From: JAHRVQ01 sp964548025
GTDB taxonomy: Bacteria; Pseudomonadota; Gammaproteobacteria; Pseudomonadales; Azotimanducaceae
DNA: 15,083 bases
Direction: 5' to 3'
NCBI GenBank assembly: GCA_964548025.1
Contig: CAZJRI010000131.1
Coordinates: forward strand, 1 to 15,083
This document shows positions 14,527-15,083 of this stretch, in pieces (position 1 is the stretch's first letter; each line of letters opens with the position of its first letter). The notes under the pieces are model-generated. The model ran no database searches. It saw nothing but the letters and a program-made list of their open reading frames with translations, and was not told where the DNA came from. The translations under genes and the position numbers were made by a program.

Positions 14527-15083
14527 ATGCGACTTACCTTAGCTGTATTCCTTCTGATTCTGACATCAGCCTGCACACCTGAAAAAGAAATTCCTCCAAA
14601 AGAAGAAATAAAGAAAGATACCGATTGGTCAGTCTATCTGGGTGATTCAGGGCGTCGCCACTATACCAATCTCGATCAGATTACGAGAGCCAACGTGAGT
14701 CAGCTCAAACTCGCCTGGACTTATGATTCAGGTGAACTCCGGGGCAATAACTCGACCATGTACACAAGTCCACTCGTGGTCGATGGCATTTTATACGGCT
14801 TGTCTCCCAAACTGGTGGCATTTGCACTCAATGCCGCAACGGGCGAAGAACTGTGGCGGTCCGACCAGGGCATCGAGGGAGCTCAGCGAGGGTTGATGTG
14901 GTGGGAGAAGGATGGTGATAAACGGATCTTCTTCACAGCAGGTCGCATACTGATCGCGCTGAACGCAGAAGACGGTAAACCGGTTGAGAGTTTTGGTGAA
15001 AAGGGTCAGTTGGATCTGACACCGCCGGGTGAAAAGAAAGGCTATATAGGAGATTTTATATATAGGCAATTCGGCGATAACGA
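14527..15083 (+). CDS. PQQ-dependent dehydrogenase, N-terminal part, lipoprotein (partial, cut by right edge)
   Basis: An open frame from ATG at 14527 to the right edge, with no stop for 185 codons. It begins with a lipoprotein signal, MRLTLAVFLLILTSAC, giving a lipid-anchored Cys16, then a charged linker (EKEIPPKEEIKKDTDW). The family start WSVYLGDSGRRHYTNLDQIT and VSQLKLAWTYDSGE follow, then SPLVVDGILYG and ALNAATGEELWRSD, the tryptophan-docking blades of PQQ quinoproteins. The enzyme would oxidise an alcohol, sugar or aldehyde at the outer side of the inner membrane, or on the outer membrane. The catalytic residues are beyond the window. The ribosome site is weak (ACCGGGGCGCCC). It follows the acyl-CoA dehydrogenase gene by 60 bases on the same strand. 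It is a different protein from the quinohemoprotein at the left edge, as far as the two parts can be compared. Confidence 0.88.
   Translation, partial: MRLTLAVFLLILTSACTPEKEIPPKEEIKKDTDWSVYLGDSGRRHYTNLDQITRANVSQLKLAWTYDSGELRGNNSTMYTSPLVVDGILYGLSPKLVAFALNAATGEELWRSDQGIEGAQRGLMWWEKDGDKRIFFTAGRILIALNAEDGKPVESFGEKGQLDLTPPGEKKGYIGDFIYRQFGDN

Overview
The window reads as a chromosomal segment of a heterotrophic, probably marine or aquatic Gammaproteobacterium. This is an inference from gene content: PQQ dehydrogenases, a UrcA-family periplasmic protein, a PAS-GGDEF-EAL protein, many acyl-CoA enzymes, and what looks like intermediate GC. No RNA gene, CRISPR array, transposase or phage gene was seen, so nothing here marks a mobile element.

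Layout. (1) 2-427 (+): the C-terminal cytochrome c domain of a PQQ quinohemoprotein dehydrogenase cut by the left edge. (2) 437-1708 (-): a class III CoA-transferase. It diverges from an EthD-like double-domain protein (1890-2621) and an alpha/beta hydrolase (2689-3468), both (+). A long inverted repeat lies in the divergent gap. (3) 3525-6212 (-): a membrane PAS-PAS-PAS-GGDEF-EAL protein with an intact cyclase motif and a damaged EAL site, preceded by a 399-base stretch with no gene. (4) 6612-9551 (-): two tandem, paralogous acyl-CoA carboxylase carboxyltransferase subunits. The second lacks a segment of the C-terminal half. No biotin carboxylase or biotin carrier gene is present. (5) 9767-10090 (-): a UrcA-family exported protein with a good terminator. 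It diverges from a PaaI-type thioesterase (10361-10771, +) and an exported protein of unknown function (10849-11949, +). (6) 11970-13136 (-): a flavin monooxygenase or type-2 acyl-CoA dehydrogenase of the HsaA kind, divergent from a classical acyl-CoA dehydrogenase (13267-14466, +). The latter is followed by the start of a second PQQ dehydrogenase with a lipoprotein signal (14527 to the right edge).

How the genes fit together. The content is that of a catabolic accessory region. Periplasmic PQQ enzymes would oxidise alcohols or aldehydes. The CoA-transferase would activate the acid as a CoA thioester. Acyl-CoA dehydrogenase, carboxyltransferase, hydrolase and thioesterase would process it, and the HsaA-like oxygenase and EthD-like protein hint at a cyclic, aromatic, terpenoid or steroid-like substrate. 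The substrate cannot be read from sequence. Gene order alternates strand in short one- to two-gene units, so this is a cluster of small transcription units and not one operon.

The points most worth following are the tandem carboxyltransferase pair with its shortened second subunit, the EAL domain that is probably catalytically inactive, and two clear operator-like inverted repeats (1766-1801 and 6577-6594) with no regulator gene in view.
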